The notes beneath the pieces were generated by a model that did no database searches, was not told the DNA's origin, and was given only the letters and a program-made list of their open reading frames with translations. From Prosthecobacter sp. (GTDB lineage: Bacteria > Verrucomicrobiota > Verrucomicrobiia > Verrucomicrobiales > Verrucomicrobiaceae), in the NCBI GenBank assembly GCA_019186985.1, contig JABARQ010000015.1, positions 225,553 through 289,552 on the forward strand: a stretch of DNA of 64,000 nucleotides, in the 5' to 3' direction. Below, in pieces: positions 35,842 to 44,419 of this stretch; positions within the stretch are counted from its first letter, which is position 1; the number at the start of each line of letters is the position of its first letter. Both the position numbers and the translations under genes were made by a program.

Positions 35842-38460
35842 TCACGCATCACGCCTTCGCCGCGCCAGCCACTTCCTGACCTCCTCCACCCACAGCACGC
35901 TGCTGCCGATGAGTCCCAGGAGCAGGAAGTCGGAAAACGGAATCGGCACGGTGTGGAAGACATGGTTCAACGTGTCGGTGTAGATGACGAGCACGTGCAG
36001 CAGGTTGCCCAGCAGCAGGCCGCCGATGAGCCAGCGGTTCTTCAGCACGTCCAGGCTCAGGCTCGACTTCAGCGCGCTGCGGCAGTTCAGCACGTTGAAC
36101 CACTGGCAGACCGCCACCAGCGTGAAGGTCTCCGCCTGCACCAGTTCAAACGGCGCGCCGCTCCGCAGCCGCCACACGAAGAAGCCGAAGATGGCCGTCA
36201 CGCTGGTGGCGACCATCAGCAGCATCCGCCGCCACATCGGCGGGGTGATCAGCGCCTCGCCGGAAGGCGTCGGCCTTCGCCGCATCTCATCGCCCTCGAG
36301 CCCCTCCATGATGAGGTTCACCGTCACCGTCCCCTCGGTCACGATGTTGATCCAGAGGATCTGTACCGCGGCCAGCGGCAGCGGCAGCCCGGCCAGCAGG
36401 GCCAGCAGCAGCACCACCACCTCGTCGATGCTGGTGGCAAACAGGAAGAGCACGACCTTCTTCAGGTTCTGATACACCAGCCTGCCCTCCTCCACCGCCT
36501 TCACGATGGTCGCAAAGTTGTCATCCGTGATGACGATCTTCGCCGCGCCCTTCGCCACCTCGGTGCCGGTGACGCCCATCGCCACGCCGACATCCGCCGC
36601 TGCAAGCGCCGGCGCGTCGTTCACGCCGTCACCGGTCATCGCGACCACCTGTCTCTGCGACTGAAAGGCCTCGACGATGCGCAGCTTCTGAGCCGGATGC
36701 ACCCGGGCGAAGACGGAGATGCGGTCCAGGCCCGCACGCAGGTCCTGCTCCGGCATGCGCTCCAGCTCGGCGCCGTCCACCGCGATGTCTCCAGGCCTGG
36801 CGATGCCCAGGGCGGTCGCGATGGCGAGCCCGGTGGCCTTGTGGTCGCCCGTGACCATCACCGGACGGATGCCGGCCCCGAGGCATTCGGCAACCGCCGC
36901 CTTCACCTCATCACGCGGCGGGTCCATCTGGCCCAGCAAACCAAGAAGCCGCAGCCTTCCCCGGAAGGCTTCAAACCCGGCCTTCTCGTCGATGCCGCCG
37001 TCCTCAAGCTCCGCGACCGCCAGCACGCGCAGGGCCTGTGAGGCCAGCTGCTCCGCCACATCAAACGGCTGCACATCACAGAAGGGCAGCAGGCACTCCG
37101 GCGCCCCCTTGACGATGACGCGTGAGCCATGCTGCGTGGCCATCATCTTCGTGGCGGAGTCAAAGGGGATCTCGGCATGACGCGGGTGCTGCCGGCGCAG
37201 CGCCTCGGGCTCCACGCAGCCCTTGAGCGCCACCGTCAGGAGCGCGGCCTCGGTGGGGTCGCCAAGCGCCCGCCAGCGCCCGTCCGCCACGTCCGGCGGC
37301 ACAAGCTGGGAGTCGTTGCACAAGACGCAGGCTTCCAGAAGGCGGCGCAGCGCGGGATCATCAAGCTCACGACCGTCTTGAACCAGGCGGCCCTCCGGCG
37401 AATAGCCCGCGCCCGTCGCCTTGATGAGCCTGCCATCGGGCAGCACAAGCACCGTGACGGTCATCTCGTTCTTGGTCAGCGTGCCCGTCTTGTCGCTGCA
37501 GATGATGCTGGTGGAGCCGAGCGTCTCCACCGCCGCCAGCCTGCGCACGATGGCGCCGCGCCGCGCCATGCGCTGCATGCCCACGGCCAGCACGATCGTC
37601 ATCGCCACCGGCAGGCCTTCCGGCACCATCGAGACCATCTGGCTGATGGCGACCATGAAGATGTCCACAAACGCGATGCCTCGCAGGAGGCCGAAGGCCA
37701 GCACCAGGGCAAAGAGCACGATGCTGGCCGCCACGAGCCACTGGCCGAACTGGGCGAGCCGCAGCTCCAGCGGCGTCCTCGGCTCCTGCGCCGTGGCGGT
37801 CATGCGGGCGATCTTGCCCACCTCGGTCTGCAGCCCCGTGGCCACCACCACCGCACGTCCCCTTCCTGAGGTGAGGTGCGTGCCGGAGTAGATCATGTTC
37901 CTGCGGTCCCCGAGCGCCGACTCCTCCGGCACCTGGCCCGTCTGCTTCTGCACGGGCAGGGATTCGCCCGTGAGCGCCGCCTCGGTGGCCTCCAGCGCGG
38001 CGGCCTCCAGCAGCCTGGCATCAGCGCCCACCTGGTCGCCGGCAGCCAGCAGAAGGATGTCGCCCGGCACCAGTTCGCGGGCCTCGATGAGCCACTCCCC
38101 GCCCTCCCTCACGACGCGGACCTTCAGGGCGGAAAGCCGCCGCAGCGCCGACATCGAATGTTCGGCGCGCCCCTCCTGGACGGCCCCGATGACGGCGTTG
38201 ACGAGCACGACGACCAGGATCACCAGCGCATCGCTGGCGTGGCCCATCGCAAACGAGATCACGGCGGCAACAAAAAGGATGTAAATGAGCGGGCTGGCGA
38301 ACTGTCCGGCAAAAACGCGCCACATCGGCCTGTGCTCCGCCTCGGGCAGCTCGTTCGGGCCGTGCCTCACCAGCCGGGCGGATGCCTCGGCGGAATCCAG
38401 CCCGGACCTGGCGTCGGTTTGAAGCTGCTGGAGGACGTCGTCAACGGGATGGGCATGCAT
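35842..38460 (-). CDS. Cation-transporting P-type ATPase (P2-like), second copy
   Basis: 872 residues with TGES (about T164), M4 SMVPEGLPVAMTIVLAVG, phosphorylation site CSDKTGTLTKNEM (about D323), MTGDGVNDAPALAAADVG and four C-terminal helices. It is clearly a paralogue of the other ATPase in this run, but its ion-site residues differ. M5 has ATSIDEVV, so the Asn is lost and the Glu kept. M6 has WINIVTEGTVTV, with Glu in place of the calcium-pump Asp. The conservative Asp-to-Glu change suggests a divalent or monovalent cation, but I cannot name it. It is divergent from the CehA-like gene across 113 nt and is the first gene of the five-gene minus-strand group. Confidence 0.92.
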   Translation of the reverse strand: MHAHPVDDVLQQLQTDARSGLDSAEASARLVRHGPNELPEAEHRPMWRVFAGQFASPLIYILFVAAVISFAMGHASDALVILVVVLVNAVIGAVQEGRAEHSMSALRRLSALKVRVVREGGEWLIEARELVPGDILLLAAGDQVGADARLLEAAALEATEAALTGESLPVQKQTGQVPEESALGDRRNMIYSGTHLTSGRGRAVVVATGLQTEVGKIARMTATAQEPRTPLELRLAQFGQWLVAASIVLFALVLAFGLLRGIAFVDIFMVAISQMVSMVPEGLPVAMTIVLAVGMQRMARRGAIVRRLAAVETLGSTSIICSDKTGTLTKNEMTVTVLVLPDGRLIKATGAGYSPEGRLVQDGRELDDPALRRLLEACVLCNDSQLVPPDVADGRWRALGDPTEAALLTVALKGCVEPEALRRQHPRHAEIPFDSATKMMATQHGSRVIVKGAPECLLPFCDVQPFDVAEQLASQALRVLAVAELEDGGIDEKAGFEAFRGRLRLLGLLGQMDPPRDEVKAAVAECLGAGIRPVMVTGDHKATGLAIATALGIARPGDIAVDGAELERMPEQDLRAGLDRISVFARVHPAQKLRIVEAFQSQRQVVAMTGDGVNDAPALAAADVGVAMGVTGTEVAKGAAKIVITDDNFATIVKAVEEGRLVYQNLKKVVLFLFATSIDEVVVLLLALLAGLPLPLAAVQILWINIVTEGTVTVNLIMEGLEGDEMRRRPTPSGEALITPPMWRRMLLMVATSVTAIFGFFVWRLRSGAPFELVQAETFTLVAVCQWFNVLNCRSALKSSLSLDVLKNRWLIGGLLLGNLLHVLVIYTDTLNHVFHTVPIPFSDFLLLGLIGSSVLWVEEVRKWLARRRRDA

Positions 38461-38573
38461 GGCGTGATCCTGCGATGGAAGCAGGTCATGTTAGGCCGGT
38501 GCGCCTGGGTTCACCAGCCCGGAATCATCATGTCCACCATGAAAGCAGGCGTCCTGCCGCGTTATGATCCAGG

Positions 38574-40523
38574 ATGTCATTGCTGCGCACCCTCACGCTC
38601 ACCACCGCCCTGCTCCTGCCGCATGGCCCGGCGCCGGCCCGGGAGATTCTTTCCCTTGAATCACGCAGGCTGCAGCTCGGCAGGGACGGGCGGTTCGAAT
38701 GGGACCTCCACAAGGACCGCAAGGTCGACGCCGGGCGGCTTGAGCTTCATTTTCAAGCCCATGCAAACGCCGGCGAATGCACGCTGCGCATCTGGCAGCG
38801 GGACGTGAAACTTGCCTGGCCCGTGCTGCTTAACGGCCGCAGGCTCGGATCTCTGACGCCTGCCGAACCTGCCCAGGAATGCGTGCTGGCCGTGCCGGCG
38901 GGAACGCTTCGCGAGGGCGAAAACCAGCTCGTCATCGAGGCTCCCCCGGCCCTGGATGACATTGAGGCCGGGCCTGTTTTTCTTGAGCTGCGCCCGGTCA
39001 GCGAGGCCTTGGGCGGCGCCAGGCTCGACATCACGGTGGCGGATGCCACGACCCAGGCCGGACTTCCCTGCCGTCTCACCCTGACACGCAGGGACGGCAC
39101 GCTGCAGCCCCTGCGCGCCGAACCTGCCCGGGAGGTCGCGGCACGCACCGGCGTCGTTTACACGACAGGGGGCCATGCCGTGCTGGATGTGCCGCCGGGA
39201 GACTATGTGCTTCATGCCGGGCGCGGCTTTGAATGGAGCGTCAGCAGAACGGAGGTTTCCGTGAAGCGTGATGAAACCCGGACGCTCTCATTGAACCTCA
39301 TCCGCGAGGTCGACACCCGGGGCTGGATTGCCGCCGACAGCCACATCCATACGCTGACCCACAGCGGCCATGGCGACGCCAGCGTTGAAGAACGCCTCAT
39401 CACCATCGCCGGAGAGGGCATCGAACTCGCCATCGCCACCGACCACAACCATCACACCGACTACGCGCCGGCCGCCGCGGCCCTGGGCCTGAACGACCGC
39501 TTCACCTCCGTCGTTGGCAACGAGGTGACCACGAGGCAGGGCCACTTCAACGCCTTTCCCATCGCACCCGGAGCAGCGCCCGTGGATGCCGGCACGCAGG
39601 ACTGGGCGCAGCTCATCCCGGCCATCCGCTCCACGCCCGGAGTCCGGGTCATCACGCTCAACCATCCACGGGACGTGCATGGCGGCTTCACGCCGCTCGG
39701 CACGCTTCAGTTCAACCCGAAAACCGGCAGGCACCGCCGCGCCGGGTCGCTGAAGGTGGACGCCATGGAGGTCGTCACCTCGGCCGCCATGCAGTCGGAC
39801 ATCCATCTTTTGTTCCATGATTGGTTCGCGCTGCTGAACCGCGGGCATCGCATCGCGGCGGTGGCCTCCAGCGACTCGCATGATGTCAGCCGGTACATCC
39901 TCGGCCAGGGCCGGACCTATGCGGCGGCGGCGGATGAAAACCCCTCCCGCCCCGACCTGGACGAAGTCTGGCGCAGCTATCAGCAGGGCCGCCTGCTTGT
40001 CAGCCTCGGGCTCATGACCACGATGCAGGTCAACGGACGCTTCACCACCGGCGACCTGGCGACGGGGCTCGGAGATGAAATCGAGGTGGAGGTGGTCGTG
40101 CAGGGCCCCTCCTGGGTGCAGGCGGACCGGGTGGAGCTTTTCGCCAACGGCACGCTGATCCGCAAGCAATCCCTCAATGACCCGCACCGGCCCGGTGAAA
40201 AGGCGCGCCTTCTCTGGAAGCTGCCGCGGCCAACGCATGACGTTCATCTCGTGGCCGTGGCCACGGGGCCCGGGGTGACCGAGCCCTTCTGGGAGATTCC
40301 CCGCCCCTATCAGCCGAGCAGCAAGGTCTTCACACCCCGTGTCATCGGCGCCACCAACCCGGTGTGGCTGGACGCCAGCGGCAACGGTCGTTTTGAGTCC
40401 GCCTACCTGGTCGCCCAGGAGCTGATCGCCAGGCATGGCGCGGGCACGGAGGACTTGCGCGAGGCATTGAAGAAGTGTGATGCCTCGGTTGTCATCCAGG
40501 CGGAGTCCATGCCGGAGGAATGA
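38574..40523 (+). CDS. CehA/McbA-family metallohydrolase, exported
   Basis: 649 residues with a signal peptide (MSLLRTLTLTTALLLPHGPA). The N-terminal 240 residues are beta-rich and probably bind substrate or are structural. The PHP-type catalytic part starts at WIAADSHIHTLTHSGHGD (metal-binding HxH, about residue 257), followed by AIATDHNHHTDY, VITLNHPRDVHGG and AAVASSDSHDV, the dispersed His/Asp ligands of the family. Named members hydrolyse carbamate esters or act on phosphoesters. The substrate here is unknown. It ends convergently with the M29-like gene, 52 nt apart. Confidence 0.88.
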   Translation: MSLLRTLTLTTALLLPHGPAPAREILSLESRRLQLGRDGRFEWDLHKDRKVDAGRLELHFQAHANAGECTLRIWQRDVKLAWPVLLNGRRLGSLTPAEPAQECVLAVPAGTLREGENQLVIEAPPALDDIEAGPVFLELRPVSEALGGARLDITVADATTQAGLPCRLTLTRRDGTLQPLRAEPAREVAARTGVVYTTGGHAVLDVPPGDYVLHAGRGFEWSVSRTEVSVKRDETRTLSLNLIREVDTRGWIAADSHIHTLTHSGHGDASVEERLITIAGEGIELAIATDHNHHTDYAPAAAALGLNDRFTSVVGNEVTTRQGHFNAFPIAPGAAPVDAGTQDWAQLIPAIRSTPGVRVITLNHPRDVHGGFTPLGTLQFNPKTGRHRRAGSLKVDAMEVVTSAAMQSDIHLLFHDWFALLNRGHRIAAVASSDSHDVSRYILGQGRTYAAAADENPSRPDLDEVWRSYQQGRLLVSLGLMTTMQVNGRFTTGDLATGLGDEIEVEVVVQGPSWVQADRVELFANGTLIRKQSLNDPHRPGEKARLLWKLPRPTHDVHLVAVATGPGVTEPFWEIPRPYQPSSKVFTPRVIGATNPVWLDASGNGRFESAYLVAQELIARHGAGTEDLREALKKCDASVVIQAESMPEE

Positions 40524-40575
40524 CCGACGGCACGGCCGGTGTCAAACCAACGATTGAACAAAGGCCGGGAGGCGG

Positions 40576-41760
40576 TCAGTCCGCGGCCAGGGCGTCCTGA
40601 AGATACTTCGATGGCTGGAAGTGCTCGATCAGGATCTCCTTCTGCGCGCCGCGGGTCATGCGCACCTGCCGGATGTCAAAGTTCGGCGTCTTGTGCGGCG
40701 CGAAGAGGATGTCGTCGTGGGTGGCGTTCTGCCGGCGCTTGAACTGGTCCGGCGTGATGTGCCCGCCGAGGTGGTCGTCGCGGCCCGTGGCGAGGTGACA
40801 GGTGCCCAGCACCTTCTCGTCCTGGATGTCGGAGCCGGACACGGGAAGCACCTGCGTGCCGAAACCAAGCTCTCCCAGAACGCCTGTCATCGGGTCGTCC
40901 TGAAGCCGGGCGTTGTGCGCATCGATCACCGCCTGGCTTCCCGCGATGAGCTCGCTCCGGATGATGCGTCCGCCCGTGACCGTCAGCTTGCCGAGGGTGC
41001 CGTCCTCATACTTCATCGGAAAGTGGCCCTCCGCGCCGGTCGGCACGAAATAAACCTCGCCCGCAGGCAGGTTCGCCACATCAGGCGTCGTGCCGCGGCA
41101 GAGGCCGTGCGACTTTTGAGCCTCCTGGCCGCCGAGCTCCAGCTTCGCCGTCAGCACGCTGCCGTCCTCCAGGCCGAAGTCGATCTCCACGGAATCCGCG
41201 CGGGTCATGGCAAGCCGGAGCTTCTCGGCATCACGGCTGACCTCCTCATAGTCCACGGCAAGGCCGCTGTTCAGGATGACCTCGTTCACGCCATGCAGCG
41301 TGGCGCCTCGGAAGCCGTACTGCTTCGCAAAGGCCGTCAGCGGTGCGGTGGCGGAGAACGTGGTGATGGCCAGGATGATGTCGTAGTTCGGATACACATC
41401 CTTCTCCAGGCTCAGCTCACGCCCATCCATGTCCACGCAGAGGTCCGGCAGGTCGAGGTTGCTGCCACCGGTCTGGACATAGGCGAACATTTCGCCGCCC
41501 TTGAGCGCGAGCTCCTCCATCACGCCTCCATGCAAGCCCTGGAAGAAATGATCGTGGGCTCGGCGCTGGATGGCGCGGGCCGGGTTGCCAAGGAAGGCCA
41601 TGCCCTTCGCCTCGGCGAGATCCGGCAGGTCGATCAGGATGCAGATCCGGCGGCCAAAGGTGGGCTGGAAAACCGTGTGCAGCAGGCGGTAGAGGTCGAA
41701 CTTCGGAAACTGGCGGCTCTGGGCGGAGGATTGAACTGTGGACATGGAAGCTGTCATCAT
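40576..41760 (-). CDS. M29-like (aminopeptidase T family) metallopeptidase
   Basis: 394 residues from the first ATG, with ATGs at 41757 and 41745 as alternatives. The C-terminal half keeps the M29 layout: LPAGEVYFVPTGAEGHF, then LGELGFGTQVLP, KVLGTCHLATGRDDHLGG (His ligand), and QNATHDDILFAP (HxD ligands). The catalytic Tyr usually following the CHLA motif is not obvious, and the family aminopeptidase activity is therefore uncertain. The N-terminal part contains ILIDLPDLAEAKGMAF, which differs from classical AmpS/AmpT. It is cytoplasmic, with no signal. It is divergent from the SDR gene with 117 nt between starts. Confidence 0.72.
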   Translation of the reverse strand: MMTASMSTVQSSAQSRQFPKFDLYRLLHTVFQPTFGRRICILIDLPDLAEAKGMAFLGNPARAIQRRAHDHFFQGLHGGVMEELALKGGEMFAYVQTGGSNLDLPDLCVDMDGRELSLEKDVYPNYDIILAITTFSATAPLTAFAKQYGFRGATLHGVNEVILNSGLAVDYEEVSRDAEKLRLAMTRADSVEIDFGLEDGSVLTAKLELGGQEAQKSHGLCRGTTPDVANLPAGEVYFVPTGAEGHFPMKYEDGTLGKLTVTGGRIIRSELIAGSQAVIDAHNARLQDDPMTGVLGELGFGTQVLPVSGSDIQDEKVLGTCHLATGRDDHLGGHITPDQFKRRQNATHDDILFAPHKTPNFDIRQVRMTRGAQKEILIEHFQPSKYLQDALAAD

Positions 41761-41877
41761 AATCGGGGAAGTTGAGTCTTGGGTAGCGACATTTACGGAA
41801 CGCGGACGGAAAATGGCCGCGCTTTTCTTTTCGTGATTTCAAGGCATCCAGGAGCGGTTAACCTGCGTGATTGTTCC

Positions 41878-42567
41878 ATGAATCCGTCGAAGATCGTCCT
41901 CATCACCGGCTGCACCCGCGGCCTCGGCCGTGCCATGGTGGAGGAGTTCATCGCGCGCGGCTGGACCGTGGCGGGCTGCGGTCGCGACAAGACGAGGCTG
42001 GACGAGCTTAACCAGAAGCATGGCAGCGAGCACTTTTTTCGTGCCTGTGACGTCAGTGATGACGGGCAGGTGGCGTCCTTCTGTGCGGAAATGACGGCCG
42101 GCTGCGGCCTGCCTGACCTGGTGCTGAACAACGCCGCCGTGGTGAACCGCAACGCGCCGCTCTGGCAGGTGCCGGCGGAGGAGTTCGACCGGGTGATTGA
42201 CATCAACATCAAGGGGGTGGCCAGCGTCATGCGACATCTGCTTCCGCCCATGCTCAGGCGCGGCGGCGGCGTCATCGTCAACTTTTCCTCAGGCTGGGGC
42301 CGCTGCACCGCCCCGGAGGTGGCTCCCTACTGCGCCACCAAGCACGCCGTCGAAGGTCTCTCCCAGGCCGCCGCCCAGGAGACAGGCGGCAGGGTGGCGG
42401 TCATTCCCCTCAACCCGGGCATCATCGACACCGACATGCTGCGCAGCTGCTTCGGCGCCGAGGCGGCGGGCTTCCCGGACGCGGCCGCCTGGGCCAGGCA
42501 GGCGGTGCCGTTTCTCACCAGGCTGGGCCCGAAGGACAACGGCAAACCTTTGACGGCGCCCGGCTGA
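41878..42567 (+). CDS. Short-chain dehydrogenase/reductase
   Basis: 229 residues from the ATG at 41878, which starts the NAD(P) fold MNPSKIVLITGCTRGLGRAM. Upstream codons in frame do not look like family sequence. It has the TGxxxGxG motif (TGCTRGLG), NNAA at LVLNNAAVVN, the active-site Ser in VNFSSGWG, and the YxxxK pair in YCATKHAVEG. The length is that of a classical SDR. The substrate cannot be inferred. It is followed by a gap of 82 nt before the sigma-factor gene, so it is likely a separate unit. Confidence 0.9.
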   Translation: MNPSKIVLITGCTRGLGRAMVEEFIARGWTVAGCGRDKTRLDELNQKHGSEHFFRACDVSDDGQVASFCAEMTAGCGLPDLVLNNAAVVNRNAPLWQVPAEEFDRVIDINIKGVASVMRHLLPPMLRRGGGVIVNFSSGWGRCTAPEVAPYCATKHAVEGLSQAAAQETGGRVAVIPLNPGIIDTDMLRSCFGAEAAGFPDAAAWARQAVPFLTRLGPKDNGKPLTAPG

Positions 42568-42600
42568 ACCGCCAGAATGCGCCCGCCTGATTTTTCCCGT

Positions 42601-42628
42601 GAATTTACCGGTCCCTCCGTGCGTCTGA
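42601..42628 (+). promoter_or_regulatory. Candidate ECF-type promoter of the sigma-factor operon
   Basis: GAATTT at 42601-42606 and GTCTGA at 42623-42628 are separated by 16 nt and end 21 nt before the ATG at 42650. They resemble the sigma-E-like -35 (GAACTT) and -10 (TCTGA) boxes, so the operon may be autoregulated. Assigned by eye. Confidence 0.4.
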
Positions 42629-42649
42629 AACCCCGCCATCTCCGAAAGC

Positions 42650-43261
42650 ATGCCCGCCCCTGCTGCGCCTGATCCTGGCGAAGTCCCGGACAACGACCTG
42701 GTCAAGCGCTGCCAGGCGGGCGACACGCGCGCGTTTGACGTGCTCGTGAGCCGCTACCGGGGGAGGATCTACGCCATGACCCATCACATGATCCAGAATG
42801 AAACCGAGGCCTGGGACCTCGCGCAGGAGGCCTTCATCAAGGCCTGGCGCGCCCTGCCTTCGTTCAAGATGGACTCGGCCTTCTACACCTGGCTCTACCG
42901 CATCACGCACAACGTCGTTTATGACTGGCTGCGGAAGCGGAAGCTCCAGGCAGACGGGGAGTTTGACGACTCCCGCACCGAGCACCGCATCGCCGCGGGT
43001 GCGGAGGCCGTGCCGCGTGGCGACCCAGCCCCGGACACCGCCCTGAAGAACGCCGAGCTGGGCAGGCGCATCCAGTCCGCCATCGCGAAGCTCAGCCCCG
43101 AGCACCAGCAGGTCATCCTGCTGCGCGAGGTCGATGGCATGGCCTATGAAGAGATCGCGGCCGCCGTCCCCTGCTCCCTCGGCACGGTGATGAGCCGCCT
43201 GTTTTACGCCCGCAAGAAGCTCCAGGAACTCCTCAAAGATTGTTATGAACACGCCGCCTGA
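42650..43261 (+). CDS. ECF sigma factor (sigma-70 family)
   Basis: 203 residues. Region 2 (about 28-95) has VLVSRYRGRIYAMTHHMIQN, EAWDLAQEAFIKAWRALPSF and FYTWLYRITHNVVYDWLRKRK. A linker rich in charge follows, then region 4 (about 140-195) with LSPEHQQVILLREVDGMAYEEIA and LGTVMSRLFYARKKL as the helix-turn-helix. There is no region 1 or 3, as expected for the ECF group. It is the first gene of an overlapping three-gene operon with its anti-sigma factor. A matching ECF-type promoter is visible upstream, suggesting self-activation. Confidence 0.95.
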   Translation: MPAPAAPDPGEVPDNDLVKRCQAGDTRAFDVLVSRYRGRIYAMTHHMIQNETEAWDLAQEAFIKAWRALPSFKMDSAFYTWLYRITHNVVYDWLRKRKLQADGEFDDSRTEHRIAAGAEAVPRGDPAPDTALKNAELGRRIQSAIAKLSPEHQQVILLREVDGMAYEEIAAAVPCSLGTVMSRLFYARKKLQELLKDCYEHAA

Positions 43262-43892
43262 AGACTACGAACTGCTCCGCTGGCTGGACGGAGAGATGAA
43301 CGACGCCGAACAGGACGCCTTTGAGGCGCGCCTCGCCGCCGACCCCTCGCTGCAGGCCGAGGCCGCGCTCATGAAGCGCCTCAGCAGCGACCTGCGCAGC
43401 CATCTGCCCGCCGAGATGCCGGTGCCTTACGCCGACTTTTTCAACAGCCAGATCCAGGTGCGCCTGGCCCAGGATGAAAACGTCCAGCCCTCACCCGCCG
43501 TCTCCGGCGGCTGGTTCGGCTGGCTGCGCCTGCCCTGGCTGACCACGGCCTTTGCCACGGCCGCCCTGGTCCTGGCGGGGCTGGTCGCCTGGCAGAACAG
43601 CACCACGGCCGGAGGCGATGAGCTGGTGCACAGCATCTATGTGCCGAAGGCCGGCGTGCAGGCACGCAGCTTCCATTCCAAGGACGCCCGGGCCACGGTG
43701 CTGGTCCTCGACGGACTGGAGGACATGCCCGCCGACCGCAAGATCGTCGGCTTCAACATCAGTCATGGCGAAGTCGACGAGGCGCTGGCCGCCACAACGC
43801 TGTTTGACGACCATGGCCGCGCCGTGGCGGTGATGTCCAAGGATGCACGCAACCAGCCGCTGCTGCTCACCACCACGAATCCACGCGGATGA
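43245..43892 (+). CDS. Membrane anti-sigma factor
   Basis: 215 residues, starting 17 nt before the sigma-factor stop, so expression is translationally coupled. The N-terminal cytosolic region (YELLRWLDGEMNDAEQDAFE, a helical DxxL/E-rich motif seen in anti-sigma domains) is predicted to bind the sigma factor. A transmembrane helix lies about 96-113 ([18 protein letters not shown]). The C-terminal periplasmic part is about 100 residues and beta-rich. It lacks the HxxxCxxC zinc motif of classic ZAS proteins. The signal that releases the sigma factor is unknown. Confidence 0.85.
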   Translation: MNTPPEDYELLRWLDGEMNDAEQDAFEARLAADPSLQAEAALMKRLSSDLRSHLPAEMPVPYADFFNSQIQVRLAQDENVQPSPAVSGGWFGWLRLPWLTTAFATAALVLAGLVAWQNSTTAGGDELVHSIYVPKAGVQARSFHSKDARATVLVLDGLEDMPADRKIVGFNISHGEVDEALAATTLFDDHGRAVAVMSKDARNQPLLLTTTNPRG

Positions 43893-44392
43893 AGCATCTG
43901 GCCCTCGTCACCCTCCTGTCGGCCGCGGCCTGCCTTCACGGCCAGGAACCGCCGCCCGTGCAGCCTCTGCCAGTCAAGAAGCCCGCCACCGATGCGAAGG
44001 TGTGGGGCGCCCTGGTCTTCGCCACGAATGATGACGCCGAGGCCGCCGCCATGCCGAAGGTGGACGTGCCTGCTGAGTTTGCCGACATTCCCGCGAGGCT
44101 TGGCAAGGTCTTCGAATGGAAGCGTTACGAAGTCATCGGCCAGCATCTCCAGGACGTCTTCCGCGAATACGAAAGCTGGGTGGTGCCGACCAAAGACCTC
44201 TTCCTCAAGGTGGACTCCAAGGGTCCGGCGGAAGGAGGCGGCATGAACCTCCATCTCCAGTTCTGGCGCGACCAGCAGGTGCTGGTGAAGACCGACGCCG
44301 TGCTGAAGGCGGAAAGCCCGCTCTTCATCGCAGGCCCCAAATGGCGCCAGGGCAGGCTGCTGTTCGTCCTTGTCCTGCAGAAGGGCCGCTGA
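43889..44392 (+). CDS. Exported protein of the ECF operon, unknown function
   Basis: 167 residues with a signal peptide (MKHLALVTLLSAAACLHG). The start overlaps the anti-sigma stop by 4 nt (ATGA). The mature part has LGKVFEWKRYEVIGQHLQDV, LFLKVDSKGPAEGGGMNLHL, and a C-terminal strand RLLFVLVLQKG. I recognise no family. As the third gene of the operon it may sense the envelope condition that frees the sigma factor or be a response product. That is an inference from context. It ends convergently with the small membrane protein gene. Confidence 0.75.
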   Translation: MKHLALVTLLSAAACLHGQEPPPVQPLPVKKPATDAKVWGALVFATNDDAEAAAMPKVDVPAEFADIPARLGKVFEWKRYEVIGQHLQDVFREYESWVVPTKDLFLKVDSKGPAEGGGMNLHLQFWRDQQVLVKTDAVLKAESPLFIAGPKWRQGRLLFVLVLQKGR

Positions 44393-44419
44393 CCGCCCCG
44401 CATTCCATCAGTAGCGGTC
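44391..44419. terminator. Weak hairpin between convergent stop codons
   Basis: GACCGC (44391-44396) and GCGGTC (44414-44419) form a 6-bp stem that overlaps the stop of the ECF-operon effector gene and of the convergent membrane protein gene at 44408. Short T-runs follow the right arm (CGTTTCTG). Weak evidence. Confidence 0.3.
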
